Shown: in pieces, positions 13,301-24,702 of the stretch | Layout of the letters: the number at the start of each line of letters is the position of its first letter | How positions within the stretch are numbered: the stretch's first letter is position 1 | Origin: Tribonema minus | Taxonomy: Eukaryota; Sar; Xanthophyceae; Tribonematales; Tribonemataceae | NCBI GenBank assembly: GCA_017506865.1 | Contig: JAFCMP010000111.1 | Span: forward strand, 181,958 to 245,957 | Direction: 5' to 3' | DNA: 64,000 bases | Notes under the pieces: model-generated | What the model was told of the DNA's origin: nothing | Databases searched by the model: none | The model's input: only the letters and a program-made list of their open reading frames with translations | Position numbers and translations under genes: made by a program

Positions 13301-14504
13301 GTTGGCCCTGTTTTGCGGTGTGTCGTTGACATCACCAGGCCGGCGGCGTATTTGTGGAGCGCTGCCGCTTCTTGGAGGAGACCAACTGCAAGGGCCTGTG
13401 TACCAACATGTGCAAGCTGCCCACGCAGAAGGTAGGTGCTGCTACTTACTACTTAGAACACACAGCGTGCAACATGTTTGAGCTCAGGCAGTAGGATGGA
13501 GAGGTAGTGGTACTGCGCGCAGCGCAATGGCACGTCTCTCAAGCATGTGACACATGTAGTCGGTTGAAGTTCAATTGGAATCTGGAGTTTGATCTATCGC
13601 CTTTGGGTATTGCAGGACAGAGCATGATATTGTACAGGTCGCACTTCTAATTGGTGTTTTTATCGTCTGCAAAGAGATACTGCTGAAAAGTTGTGCAACT
13701 GTGGTTGCACGCGCCCTGAGACGCTGTGCTGTGCGTGCTGCGACCTGCTGCAGTTCTTCAAGGACACGCTGGGCATGGACATGGCCATGGAGCCAGACTT
13801 TGACACATATGAGTGCCGGCTGAGGTGAGTCGGCCAGGACCATGCCGCATGATTGAACACACACTTGCTCTGCCGTATTCTACCGCCAGAGGCTCTATGC
13901 CTTCGGTCTTGTGTCAGCATTCGTGAAGCAGACCTTTCATCAGCATCGTATAAAATAAAGAGTACGCACCTTTGACCTGCGCAATTTTGTGTGAGGGTAT
14001 TGAAGTAGCTGCCAAGTCCTGCACCTCATTGATGCATGTACTCGGTGGTGCCCCCCCCCCCCCCCCCCCCCCCTGTAGCTGTCAGTGTGCAGAGTTGTCG
14101 ATATTTGCGGCATGCTCTCGGTGCTACGCCACATGCAACACTGCACCAACGCCATGGCTCCCCCCCTGAGGCCCTTTCCGCACTCCATGATGTGCGATAA
14201 CTGCGCCGCTTCCATGCTCCTCCGTGATCACCCTACCGCGCCACCACTTATGCAAGCCCAGGCTGTTTGTTGGTCAAAGATCCACAATACTGCAGTCAAT
14301 ACATGGGGCTGTGTGTTGGTCAAAGATCCACAATACTGTAGTTGATGCATGATGCGCGCGTGCCTTGCCGTGTCTTGTCGTGGCAGCTTTGGGCTGACAC
14401 CTCTGCCAATGGACCAGGATCCTAAGGTCCCCAAAGGCTGCCTGCAGGGGTGCTCAAGCACGGCACTTGGCGCTGAAATAGAGAGAGTGTGCTCAAAGCA
14501 ATGA
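10306..14504 (+). CDS. Beta-carotene isomerase D27-like (DUF4033) protein, 5' incomplete
   Basis: Six exons join in phase: 10306-10464, 11136-11201, 12080-12226, 13339-13431, 13754-13824 and 14387-14504 (stop TGA). About 218 residues are seen. The protein matches plant D27 along its length: an opening block [20 protein letters not shown], a PEQQVDMVQ region, a hydrophobic segment ending in [10 protein letters not shown], then the cysteine core [20 protein letters not shown], followed by [17 protein letters not shown] and Y-E-C, and a tail [13 protein letters not shown] with a final C-x3-C pair. D27 is an iron-dependent plastid enzyme that isomerises all-trans to 9-cis beta-carotene at the start of strigolactone synthesis; algae also carry DUF4033 paralogues of unknown substrate, so the exact reaction is an inference. 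The transit-peptide exon was not identified upstream. Confidence 0.85.
11087..11114 (+). repeat. (CTG)n microsatellite before a D27 exon
   Basis: Nine CTG/GCT units run uninterrupted in the intron and end about 20 bases before the acceptor at 11135, so the triplet run sits where a polypyrimidine tract would be. Confidence 0.8.
11590..12079 (+). repeat. array of decaying copies of a D27 acceptor junction
   Basis: The functional junction at 12079/12080 reads CAGACCATAGCGGGCCCGC. A near-perfect copy lies at about 11908-11933, with weaker copies near 11818, 11748 and 11606. Each is preceded by the same intron sequence (an 'actgaacgcacccatgccttgcgtg'-like block of shorter shared words). The copies contain acceptor plus first exon bases and would give extra 3' splice sites. 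Confidence 0.75.
12219..12610 (+). repeat. array of decaying copies of a D27 donor junction
   Basis: After the functional donor (GGCACG|GTGAGC at 12226/12227) the intron carries further copies: GCGGCGCGGTGAGTCCCC near 12397, GGCGTGGTGAGCCCCC near 12489 and a weak one with GGTAAGCC near 12590. Shared flanks include a 'ctgtccaa...' block and 'gatgatc.tgct'. This is the mirror case of the acceptor array on the other side of the same exon. Confidence 0.7.
14051..14073 (+). repeat. poly(C) tract, 23 bases
   Basis: An uninterrupted C run lies on the sense strand of the last intron of the D27-like gene. Equivalent sense-strand C runs occur in introns of the UAA, Tom40 and cysteine-rich genes. Confidence 0.9.
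14270..14348 (+). repeat. two-copy direct repeat, ~45 bp period
   Basis: The block TTGGTCAAAGATCCACAATA occurs at about 14269 and again at about 14314, with similar flanks, in the final intron of the D27-like gene. Confidence 0.7.
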
Positions 14505-15589
14505 CACGCACATGCATGCAGCCTTACAGCTTTGGTGTATACTTCACATAGATAAATGACAGACCTGTTGTTTGATTGTTCAATGTCGTGCAATCGTTGT
14601 TTTTATGTCACTACGCAAATTCACATCTGCGCTGTTGCCATGCATCGCCGCAATGTTGTGCCAATGTTGGCACGATCACAATGGCCCGGCCCTTGCACGA
14701 ATGTGTGTGGCTGACACGATGGTGACTGGGAGATTGTGATACTAATAGCCCCACTCAGATGCTGCAGATGAAAGCCATAATTTTGTGAATGACGCCCAGC
14801 CACGACTGACAGCGCCATTGCAATGCATGTCCCACCCGTGGATGAAATAGAAACAACTCACCGGAAGGGAGTGTCAAAGAACAACCTTTGCAGCGCCGCA
14901 GCTGCTGATGGTCGAGCTCCAGGGCACATTGAGTTGCTCATGAGCACAAAGCTGTACATCACAACCATGTGGTCGTAATGAGTCTCTTGAAGGCTCCCAT
15001 GAAGGAGTAAAGCCACGACACCACAGGTTGTGAGAGATTACTAATTTACGGCACTGTTAACATTTCTGTCATAAAAGGTTTGGGGTTGCCATATGAGTGA
15101 TGTGGCAAAATGTGTGAAATCAAAGATATGCAATTGTGTGAGCTTCAACAGAAGCCCCTACATCAGCGTCTCATGCTTTTGACTTCAATTGTGCTACAAG
15201 GGAAATGACATACTACAATATGATCGTCTACTTGATGGAATGATGTCTTTCAACTCACCATCTCAAAATTGGTTTGGAAGCACAGCAGGACATATCACTA
15301 GCGAACGCGGCCTTCTGAACAACAAAACTGGTCCCAGTACTTCAAGTGCATGACACTGCGCCAACAGAGACACCAGAACGCAGACGACGCCCATTCTGTG
15401 GTTCACACAGTAAGCCATGGCCGGTGGTATGATCGTCTCTGCGTCTATATATGCACAACAGCAATGAGACTACGCGCGGTGGCAGCAGCAACTGCAGCTG
15501 CCCCATCTGCCCCCTCTCAACAAAACTGCTGCAAAAGAATCACCCGCCCACTGCGCCGCTTGGGGGCTCCAAACAACCTGGCTGCAGAA

Positions 15590-15617
15590 CCCCCCCCCCC
15601 CCCCCCCCCCCCCCCCC
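15590..15617 (+). repeat. poly(C) tract, 28 bases
   Basis: Longest C homopolymer in the window. It has no gene clearly reading through it. Confidence 0.9.
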
Positions 15618-16393
15618 GCGTTTGCCCTCACCAGTTGGTGCAGACCTCTACTGTAGAACGGGGGGCGTCCTAATGAGCGCTGCTGCAGCATTGGCAACCA
15701 TGCGCAGGCGCTTGGAGGGCAAAAGCGAGGACGGAGGCGGTGGCGGCGGCAAGCGCCGGGCTGCAGCAGCTGGCCATGGTACATGAGGAGTATCGCTGCG
15801 CGCATTCTGACCGACGAATGCGTTCGCAAATGGTGTCGCTGCCGCTGCCGCTGCTGCTGCCGATGATGATGATGAATGGTGTTGAACACTGACACGCGGG
15901 CGAGACCGCCTGGACGCGAGTCAGCGAGCGCGCCTGCTGCCGTCGCATCTCACACTGCGCGCCACCGCTCCCCAGGAAGCTAGGACGTCTGTCACAAGGA
16001 GTGCGCGCACGTACATGTATGCAAACGGGGCAGGTTCGTGGAATGGTCAGGCCATAGCGCCGCCGATGCGATATTCGTGGTCATACATACAATGCGGACC
16101 ACTGAGCGCGCTGCTGCGATTTGCAACGAACGGTGCACTGTGTCTCGGTGCTTGCTGATATCAGAGCACAATATTCTCAACAAGCACCAGGCTGAGGCGC
16201 ACTGGTCCCTATTGAATCCGCGACTGATGACACAAGCCGCCAGGCAGCACATGCGGGTGCCTTGCTGCTGGCGTTGTCACTACAAAGATTGTTCGTTTCT
16301 CAGCACCTCAATGCAAATGACATCACTGAAGTTGATTCATATCCCAGCACCTGAATGCAGTTGACATTCTGCTTCTGCCACTCTCCCATTCTA

Positions 16394-16467
16394 ATCACCA
16401 TTGACAAAGCTGGTTGAATTCAGGATGAGGATCACCATTGACAAAGCTGGTTGAATTCAGGATGAGG
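16394..16467 (+). repeat. tandem duplication, 2 x 37 bp
   Basis: Two adjacent, apparently identical 37-base units, each starting ATCACCATTGACAAAGCTGG and ending in AGGATGAGG. The identity implies a recent event. Confidence 0.85.
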
Positions 16468-16674
16468 GTGAGAGCTACAGGTACAAACGGGAACGACAGC
16501 AATGTAGCAGTTGAAGGTTGGTGCAAAGGGCACACCTTCACACCCTCCCACATACAACAAACACTTTGCATATGCGTAATGTGGTACCTTAGAGGATTGG
16601 GAGTGCAAGGTTTGAAAAGTGCCACTGACCGAGCTGTGCAATTGTTGATTTTGCATCTAGAAGTTTAATGGCTC

Positions 16675-16762
16675 CAAGCGAGGCCGGGTGTCCTATACAA
16701 CCATGAAACTTGCTCCCACACGGCAGGCTAGTCTGCACTGCGCCTCAAGAAGAACAACAAGT
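16675..16762 (-). mobile_element. remnant of the 3' end of a reverse-transcriptase element
   Basis: About 80 bases align with the region around the stop codon and 3' flank of the reverse-transcriptase gene at 51945-52025, in the same orientation. Shared words include CCAAG-GAGGCCGGGT and CTAGTCTGC, and the frame retains the counterpart of the last codons and TAG stop. Identity is roughly 70 percent by eye. It looks like a 5'-truncated copy of a related element. Confidence 0.5.
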
Positions 16763-17139
16763 GTTGCAGTTTACAACCTCCTCGTATCCAATGTATACTG
16801 TAGACTCAGGGTCAGGGTAAAACTACGGCCGAAAAACACAGCTCGAACAGAGCGTCTCCGCAAGTAAGAAGTGGTGCTGTGCGCACATCTCTCGCAAGCG
16901 AACATGAGCTCATCACACACGTGCAAATGCGGCATGCATGTACGATACGTACCTTGGTTACAGCGCTCGATAACAACTTCTTACACATGTGTAGGTCTGA
17001 CAGCTTAGTTCTTCCAGCTGATCACTCATGGGGCTAACAACACCTTGGACACGAGTTCAATTCCTACAGGAAGCACAATGTGAACGGTACAAAACAACTA
17101 GTTTCAGCAACCTACAGAAGTATTTGTCTTTATTGTGGT

Positions 17140-20100
17140 CTAATGCACCGTAGGTATGTAAAAACGTACCTTGGTGGCAGTGCTTGCCCGCGCCTCTGCG
17201 GCCTTCCTGGACTGGTTCTTCTGGTGCTTGGACCACATGTTGTCGATAAGCGCGGTGAAGACCATGGCCACGCCCGCCCACTGCTTGGGGCTCATGGGGT
17301 GCCCAAAGAACAGCACGCTGAACAGGATGGTGAAGAACTTGCGCGTTGTCGTAATGGTGGTGCACACGAGCTGCAACGCAGGACGAGAGGTGCAGCGTCA
17401 GTTACGGCAGTTCTGGTGACAGTTACTGTGGTCGATGAGCGCGGTGAACACCATGGCGACGCCTGCTCACTGCTTGGGGCTCATGAGGTGCCCAAAGAAC
17501 AGCACGCTAAACAAGATGGTGAAAACTTGCGCGTCATGGTGATGGTGGTGCACACGAGCTGCGGCAAACACGAGAGGCACAGCGTCAGTTACAGCAGTTA
17601 TGGCAGTTACAGCGTGTAACAGTGCACGCCACGCGGCGAAAAACTTGCGCATCGTGGCCATGGTGGTGCACACAAGCTGCGGCGCGAGACAGCAGCACAA
17701 GGCGCGCAGCGTCAGCTACAGCAGTTACGGCAATTGCGGCATGTATCTGAGCGCCGGGCGGCGAAGAACTTGCGTGTCGTGGTGATGGTAGTGCACACGA
17801 GCTGCGGCGCGGGACAGCACCACAAGGCGCGCAGCGTCAGTTATGGCAGTTACTGCGTTGGCGGTTACAGCGTGTGTGTGTGCGCACCGGGCGGCTGCGG
17901 TAGCAGATTCTGCTCAGCGGTCCTGATAGAGGCTGCAGTGCAGGATCGCTTGTCATTGGGTAAATGTGCAGCCACAAGAGGCAGTAGTGCACGGCTCAGG
18001 TCGCACATAGAGTTGAAACCGCTGCAGACACCTTGTAAGCCCAGACAGTGAGCACTATTGTGGCAACTGAGAGCCATCTGCAGCCGCCTTGCACGATTAT
18101 CACGACAGGAGAAGGCTCGCAAGACCCCACTAGGCTGGATTGTCTCACGACCAAGAGCAGCAGCTGCACACATGCCCGAAGCAGCTTCAGATCCGACTCA
18201 ACTAACAATGGGCCGCGCCACGCGCTGAAAGTTACAGGAACACATTAGCGCCGAAGACCATGAAGGCTGCGCACCCCACGAAATGCTGGAGCGAAATTCT
18301 GCGCAGGTGGCAGGGTTCTGACGCACGTACTGCATCCTCAGTGTGAGTGAAATCAGTTCAATAACGAACTTGAGTCTTTCACTCAAGGTCGTTATTGAAC
18401 TGATTTCACTCACAATGTTCAGGTCGTGCCAGAGTCCCAGATCTCAGGCAACCCTTAAGTTCTATCAACAGACGACAGTGCGCACAAGCGGCGTTGAAGA
18501 CAAATGCGTGCCTATGCACGCCGATCTGAGCCTGCCGAACGCGTCTGTGCTTACCGAGCTGAAGTGGCTGATGGTGAAGTAGATGAAGTTCTGTCCAAGC
18601 GCAGCCGTCAGCGCAAACCCAAACAGGTCCCTGCACAAGAGAAGTTGCGTGCCGCCATGGCCGGCAAGTCGCGTCAACAACCGCAGTGACGCAGTGAACT
18701 GAGATTGCATGACAGGGTAACTATTTCAAGAAGAATGATACCTCAACAAGTACATTCTCTGCGCTGTGTTCTCAAAGGGACAGGCACTATGAGCTCCAGC
18801 AATGAAGCGACTGCCTTCTAAAACGCCCAGTATCCGGCTTAATGCCCTGGTGTTGAACATATTACTGAGGTACACTTGAGCGCAGTAGCAACTGCCTGTG
18901 AGGTAACTGCCTGCCCCGGAACCCAGACTACATTGGGCAACGCTGGCAAACTGAGCTGTGCCATGATCTATCGCACTTTTGATCAGTGAAGCGACTGCAA
19001 ACCTGCCCTGTGTTTGTGTGGGGTGCCCTGGTGTTGAATGCATGCTTGTACAATCAAGGGCAGTGGCAACTGCCTGTGAGGTGACTGCCTACCTACAGGA
19101 GTACTCCAGACTGAATTGGAGGACGCTTATGAATGGAGCTGTGCCATCATGAATCGCACCTGTGAGATTACATCGTCTGCTCGGAATATGTACACCATCA
19201 CACCCAAGTCACGCAAGCTTGCACGATAACACACACATATATATATGATCACTCTGAAGCGGCAGCCATAGCCCCTGCAGACGATACTTATACTCGAGGA
19301 AACATGGTCTTTGTGCCTGCGATGGCCACGCGGCGCCATCAGCCGTGGCGCAGGTGCTGATGTTGGTGCTGCATCAGTCTACACATTCGAATAATCAAAG
19401 CAACCTGCAACAAGTGCTGTACTTGAACTTGAAGTAAACCATGCTTCAAGTTACATTACAAACAAGGTGAGCAACAATTTGCCTCAAGGGGCATCTGAGC
19501 ACAAGTGACTTGCTTTCTTCACCCAGATGTTTCTGGTAATTTCCTGGTCAGCAATGCTGTCAGACATCTTCTGTGAGCCTGCTTGCACGGCTGATGAGTG
19601 ACACTTTGATCTTGCTCGGGCACAGCGTGTTTCCCCCCTTGCAAATCATATGTCCCCCTCCTCCTGTGCCGTGATGACTGCTACCGGCTTGTGTGTACGA
19701 AGACACTGCTTGGTGTTATCATGAAGTAATAATATTTGGGCACATTTGTTCACAACATGCACCCCCTCCACCCCCCATGCCTTGTGAACACCGCAACCGG
19801 CTTGTGAGTACCAATGCACTGTTTGTTGTCATCATGTCGTGATGATAGTTGAAGTCATGTATGCACAAACTCTCACCTGAGCACTGCTGGGTTCTCCTGG
19901 CAGAACGCGAACCCCCCCGCCGCCTGCCCCTTCAACACCGCCACCGGCTTCTGTGTGCCAACACACTGATAATGATAAAATATAATGCCGATGACTGCAG
20001 CGGCGGCGACCACGATTATTGATGGAAGGCACTTGCGGCTAACCACTCCTTGTCACCTGGAGCTCTACGATCTTTTGATTCATTTGCATGATGATTGAAC

Positions 20101-23100
20101 CTATTTGTTTTTCAACAGCTCTCACCTGAGCACTGCGGTGTTTTCCTGGCAGACCGCGTACCCCCCCGCCGCTTGCTCCCCAACACCGCAACTGGCTTGT
20201 GTGTACCAGCACAGTGCTTGTTATTTATGAACAAAAATACTGAAATTGAACACATATTGTGCACAGACTCTCACCTGAGCACTGCAGGGTTCTCCTGACA
20301 AAACGCGTACCCCCCCGCCGCCTGCCCCGTCAGCACCGCCATGGGCGTGAGCACCACCAGCGCCCATGCATTCATCCAGAACATCATCTCGTGCACCGTG
20401 TGCTTGTGCGCGCGCTTGATGTTGTCCTGAGAAGAGCGGCGAGCAGCAGTTGAAACTTCAGAGGCTTCGGCAACGGCGGCAGCGCGCATGTACGTCACTG
20501 ATGGGCGTACCCCTAGCCCTGAGTCTAGAGCATCAGCAACTTAACGCTGTGCTGTTGCATGTGACTCTCACAAAATCACAGTACAATTTATCCCTCCAGA
20601 AAGCAAGGGCGTTATTGAAACGTTGTTTTAACTTAAAAGCTTAGCAGTATTTGAAACAGCATATGAACACTGCATGACGCCACCGTAGCCCAATTCATGT
20701 TAAGCGACGCGCACCAATACACTGATGCTGTACAACAACTCGAGACCCGAAGGCCTCACAAATGCCTTTCCCAAGTACTCTGCCAATCAGCCATCCACAG
20801 TTTTGGCTGCGCTGGCTTCAACATTGCCACCCAACTCTCCGACACTGTGCATGTACCACCAGTGCAGGGCTACAAACAATGCACAACCACATGGATTGCT
20901 CCGGGACAGCGACGCACGCCAAAACTAACTGCAAATGACTGAACTTCAAAACTGAACTTCAAGTACCTGCGTGCTTCCGGTCACTCCGTCCAGCACCAAG
21001 CTCATGAACAGCAGCGCCAATCCATATGTGCTGTTCTCGCGGCCCTGCAAGAGATACGGGTAACAGCGCTCTGCATTATAAACACTTGGCAGCTCAGTGG
21101 CGGTTTCAGCGCTCTGCGTCATGAACATTTGGCAGCTCTGTGGCGGATTGAGGATGGCGAGAGCAGCATGTGAAGTGCAAGAGTGCCGCATTTCAAGAGC
21201 GCAATGGCAACAAGTGCAATTCCTGCTCAGACCATATTCACTGACTTGTGCTTGCCAATGGGTCAAAGGTGACAATGCCCACGGCGACGAGCGCGACGCA
21301 TACTCAGACCCCGACTCACTGACTTGCGCTTGCCGGCGAGGTTAACGGTGACGATGCCCGCGGTAATCAGCGCAACGCCTACTCAGACCCAGACTCCTGA
21401 CTCACCGACTTGTGCTTGCCGGCGAGGTTAAAGGTGACGATGCCCGCGGTAATCAGCGCGACTCCTACGTAGTCGCGCACGCTGTAGCGCTTGCCCGCAA
21501 ACACCACGCCGAAGAGCATGACGGGGATCATCTTGCAGCTCTTGCCGAGCTCCTTGGTGGGGAAGTTGATGTAGTTCAGGGACTCCAGGGAGCAGATCAT
21601 GGCGCTGATGTAGCCCGCTCCCGCCATCGAGAATAGCTTGTGGGGGATCGCCTCGCCGCTGCCCTTGGCTGTTGAGGGGGGAGGGGGGGGGGGGGGGGGG
21701 GGGGGCAGTCGCCAAGGTGCTCATGTGTGTGTGAGCTCGGGTTCTCGGTTACTTCAACAAACCTACCAAGCGGCAACTTCTAATAGTACCTGAACAGTAG
21801 GCACTGCATTAGCAAAGTGTAGTGGTGAAAAGAATCTTCGCAATGGCACTCCTTCTTGCTGTCATTGGCAAGTACTCGTGATGACACCACTGAGCTGCAC
21901 GCCAACCTGCTGTGTAGCAAGAGTGAAGTGTTCCAGCTTGCTTGCTGATGCCTGAGCAGGCTCACAGTTTAGCAATGTTAGAACTGCGCCTGGTCAGCTT
22001 GGCTGGCAGAGCCGGTGTTTCACCAGTATGTTACCAAATATGCTGGAGTACACCAAAGTAGCTTGAGTGGCGTGATGTAGGTCAAAACGAACGTTTGTAG
22101 GCTAAAATCCCTTCCCAGTTAATGGGTTGCAAAGCAGCAACAGAACAGCTGATGCACTTGCGCTTTGCACTGCAAATTATCACTGGTGGCCAACGCACAG
22201 GGCGAGCGTGAGACGCAAGACACGACTGCTGAACCACTCACAAAGGTGAACACAAGTGTTAAAAAGGTACTTTGAAGTACATCATTGTTGCAATTTGTTC
22301 CAACCTGCTGTGTAGCAAGAGTGAAGTGTTCCAGCTTGCTTGCTGATGCCTGAGCAGGCTCACAGTTTAGCAATGTTAGAACTGCGCCTGGTCAGCTTGG
22401 CTGGCAGAGCCGGTGTTTCACCAGTATGTTACCAAATATGCTGGAGTACACCAAAGTAGCTTGAGTGGCGTGATGTAGGTCAAAATGAACGTTTGTAGGC
22501 TAAAATCCCTTCCCAGTTAATGGGTTGCAAAGCAGCAACAGAACAGCTGATGCACTTGCGCTTTGCACTGCAAATTATCACTGGTGGCCAACGCACAGGG
22601 CGAGCGTGAGACGCAAGAAACGACTGCTGAACCACTCACAAAGGTGAACACAAGTGTTAAAAAGGTACTTTGAAGTACATCATTGTTGCAATTTGTTCTG
22701 CATATAGCTGACGTGATTTGATGTGTGGTGCTAATGCGCCACGCTGACATGCCTTGAGTGGCTGCATGCATACGATGTGGAAGTGAGTTGTGCTTGTTGA
22801 GATACTTCTGAATTCAATTGTGCTTTTTGAACTAGGTCTGAATCCAACGTGTGTGCGCGATCATTGAAAAGCAAACAAAAGTACAGGGGGTATGCATTAG
22901 CTTGCCACACCGTGACTCGGCTGTGGGTGCCTGAAGGCATGCCTGCAACACAACACTCAATATGCTCAAGTAGAGAGCTGCGGGCTAGTTGTGAAACTTT
23001 CATGTGCTGCAGTGAGCGCACGCAGTTCATAATCAAAGTCAATAATGCTGTCCTTACTGTTGTGCCTGATTTTAGTGGAAACATAGATGCATGTGGTGGT

Positions 23101-23505
23101 TGTTCCAGCCGGCTATGCCATAAGGTCTGCATTGAAACAAGACACCTAAATACTATACTGGGATGATTTATCAATGAAAATCTCTTCGGCAACACATCGA
23201 CAACTTTCCAACTCACCCAGCATCATGGCAATCCCCGCAAAGATCACGTTCACCACGCACTGCACCCACAGCAGGAACTGCGTCTGGCTGAACCTCCCGC
23301 CGTCCGGGCTCTTGTATGAGTAGATGTGCTCCTGCAGCATGGCGCTCGTCATGTAGCAGCCGTAGATGCCAACCACCGCCACCAACAGCTTCAACTCATC
23401 CCTGCTGCTGCTGCTCTTGACTTTGTCCGCTCCATTGGGCTGCGCCGCGCCAGACCCATTGGCGGCAGCCTTGCTGGCTGCGGCGCGATCTCTCAGCTCC
23501 GCCAT
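17140..23505 (-). CDS. UAA/SLC35B-type nucleotide-sugar transporter
   Basis: Six exons in transcript order join in phase: 23505-23217, 21668-21406, 21044-20967, 20426-20275, 18630-18555 and 17370-17140 (stop TAG). The product is about 360 residues, close to the usual 320-360. Hallmarks of the SLC35B1 branch are all present: CYMTSAMLQEHIYSY near residue 55, MAGAGYISAMICSLESLNYI, YPTKELGKSCKMIPVM-type segment (here INFPTKELGKSCKMIPVMLF), the VLDGVTGSTQDNIKR loop, ALTAALGQNFIYFTI, and TTTRKFFTILFSVLFFGHP near the C-terminus. The family moves UDP-sugars (or ADP/ATP in the ER) across ER/Golgi membranes by antiport with about ten membrane helices; the exact substrate cannot be read here. The last exon may end at a GTACGT donor after ...ASTATK (17169/17170), in which case the final residues lie in an unseen exon. 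Introns are packed with junction copies. Confidence 0.88.
17371..17880 (-). repeat. array of copies of the last UAA exon junction
   Basis: The intron just upstream (minus sense) of the last exon contains several decaying copies of that exon's start: GTGCACACGAGCTGCGGC occurs near 17550, 17673 and 17793, and a copy of the middle of the exon (encoding FTILFSVLFFGH-like sequence) at about 17440-17530. A further trace of the exon's other end (CGTACCTTGGT) lies at about 16949. Copies have lost the reading frame. Confidence 0.75.
18342..18414. repeat. long near-perfect hairpin, 34-bp arms, 5-nt loop
   Basis: The arms are 18342-18375 and 18381-18414, with one mismatch by eye and a CTTTC loop. The left arm begins TGTGAGTGAAATCAGTTCAA. 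It lies in the last intron of the UAA gene, about 140 bases downstream of the donor at 18554. Possible origins are a minimal foldback element, a microRNA-type precursor or a recent inverted duplication; nothing in the sequence decides among these. Confidence 0.85.
19640..20250 (-). repeat. array of copies of the UAA fourth-exon donor side
   Basis: The functional exon end and donor (20275/20274) is followed in the intron by copies at about 20119-20220, 19871-19975, 19750-19850 and 19640-19730. The first two keep CTCACCTGAGCACTGC and the 'cccccccgccg' core of the exon; the outer two keep only the inner block (ACCGGCTTGTGTGTAC) and an 'atgatgataa'-type tail. The graded decay suggests successive duplication events. 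Confidence 0.8.
21241..21405 (-). repeat. three-copy array of the UAA second-exon donor side
   Basis: Functional sequence at 21400-21470 encodes ...IVTFNLAGKHKS followed by GTGAGT. Two further copies at about 21314-21385 and 21234-21310 retain GACTTG-GCTTGCC and GGTGACGATGCCCGCGG with few changes, period about 80-86 bases. Confidence 0.8.
21683..21705 (-). repeat. poly(C) tract (sense strand) before UAA second exon
   Basis: A 23-base G run on the plus strand is a C run in the sense of the UAA gene, ending about 15 bases before the acceptor (CAACAG|CC at 21669/21668). It appears to serve as the polypyrimidine tract. Confidence 0.85.
21903..22698. repeat. tandem duplication, 2 x 398 bp
   Basis: Units 21903-22300 and 22301-22698 differ at only about two positions by eye (CAAAACGAACG versus CAAAATGAACG, and AAGACACG versus AAGAAACG). 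They lie entirely within the first intron of the UAA gene. High identity indicates a recent event or an assembly artefact. Confidence 0.9.
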
Positions 23506-24702
23506 CGTGCTGCTGCTACCTGGGTTGAAGCACAAGTCAAACAACCTCTGAGGTACTGTAATGCCTGAAGATAGACGGCGAAGCGTGAAATGCTGCTGCG
23601 ATTGACATGAGCAACGTAAGTCAAGGCACCTGCTGGCTGCAAAAGGAACAGCAGACAGCCAGGGGCACAGACTGACATGCGAGACTTCGGAAGCTCCGTC
23701 GGATGTTGCCAAAGACGCATGGACGAGGGGTGCGAGCAGCAGACATCTCCAGAGACTAGCAGCTTCATAGATGGCCCATTTTCAACGCCATCATGCCTCC
23801 CTCCGGCACGCCGAGTCAGAAAGCTGAATGGAACAGCCCATGTTGCACCTGGACATCTAGTATGAAGGCTCATGAGTACACACCTGAGGAGGGAAGTGCC
23901 TGTGAAATGACGGTCGGCGCCGCAAGGACTCTCGAGCGGAGCTGTCAAGCACTCCGGCCGCAACTCGTGTGAGAGCAGAAGGCCTTGCGTTTGATGTGCT
24001 TCGATTTGTGAGGTCAACACAAAATCAGAGACGCTCGAACTGCAAGTGCAAGTGTGTTCATATTCATGCCACGTGGCTGAGCAAAGGTGCACATCACTGT
24101 AAGAGCGTGCTTATGCAATCATGAGGATTGATGACAACTGTTGACAGCATGTACCGCAACATGATCATGTTGCTACACAGCAGAATTGCCATCGCTACAA
24201 CATGCAAGGCAACATTTGTTCAGGCACAGCCACAGAATGCACATCTCATGCAGTACCAGATGGCAGCAGGCAGCGCGAACGAGGCAGGTAGATGTGAACA
24301 GGACGTGAGCAGCAGACGAATGCAACATAGAGCTGATGTTTCATGCTTGGTTTCCATGGCGCCACCATACAAGTCTTTGTCTTTGTGGGCTGCACTTGCT
24401 CAACAAGGCGCGTCACATCATGATCACTGCACTGCTCAACGTTCGTCAAGTGGTCCTACTGCTTGTGAGCGTGCAATCAGTCAGCCAACAGCTCAGACCC
24501 TGGCGCAAGTGCACCTCGCCAGCAATGCACGCCTCGCTCGGAGTGCGCCTGAGCCGCTCAGCGCAGCTTACCGCAGGTTGCACATGCTGAGCGCTGTTGC
24601 ACCCTGCACGATTGCACGTCCTGCACGACGCACAACGCTGCACAGCACAGCGGCCCTGCAACAAGCCCCCCACATGCATGCCGTCGCAGGCGGGGTGCGA
24701 CG
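23506..24702. other. intergenic, no gene seen
   Basis: This is the upstream side of the UAA transporter start and the downstream side of the LRR gene. Only short, composition-driven reading frames occur. The UAA promoter should lie in the first few hundred bases; I see no clear TATA box near it. Confidence 0.45.

Larger units (their letters stand above)
14505..17139. other. convergent intergenic region
   Basis: This lies between the stop of the D27-like gene (+) and the last exon of the UAA transporter (-). It holds a 28-base C run, a 37-bp tandem duplication and a retroelement-end remnant, each listed separately. A Pro/His-rich open stretch around 15350-15790 is compositionally driven and I do not call it a gene. 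Terminators and poly(A) sites of both neighbours should fall here but are not identifiable with confidence. Confidence 0.5.

Noticed and set aside
15350..15790. Pro/His-rich gene around the poly(C) run
   Set aside because: Open frame depends on the homopolymer and low-complexity composition; no splice logic or conserved motif.
17040..17070. tRNA gene (B-box-like GAGTTCAATTCC)
   Set aside because: No matching A box or cloverleaf arms; it is an isolated word. No tRNA or rRNA was found anywhere in the window.
17440..17870. Second UAA transporter gene or alternative last exons
   Set aside because: The copies are frame-broken and lack full exon length; they fit decaying junction duplicates.
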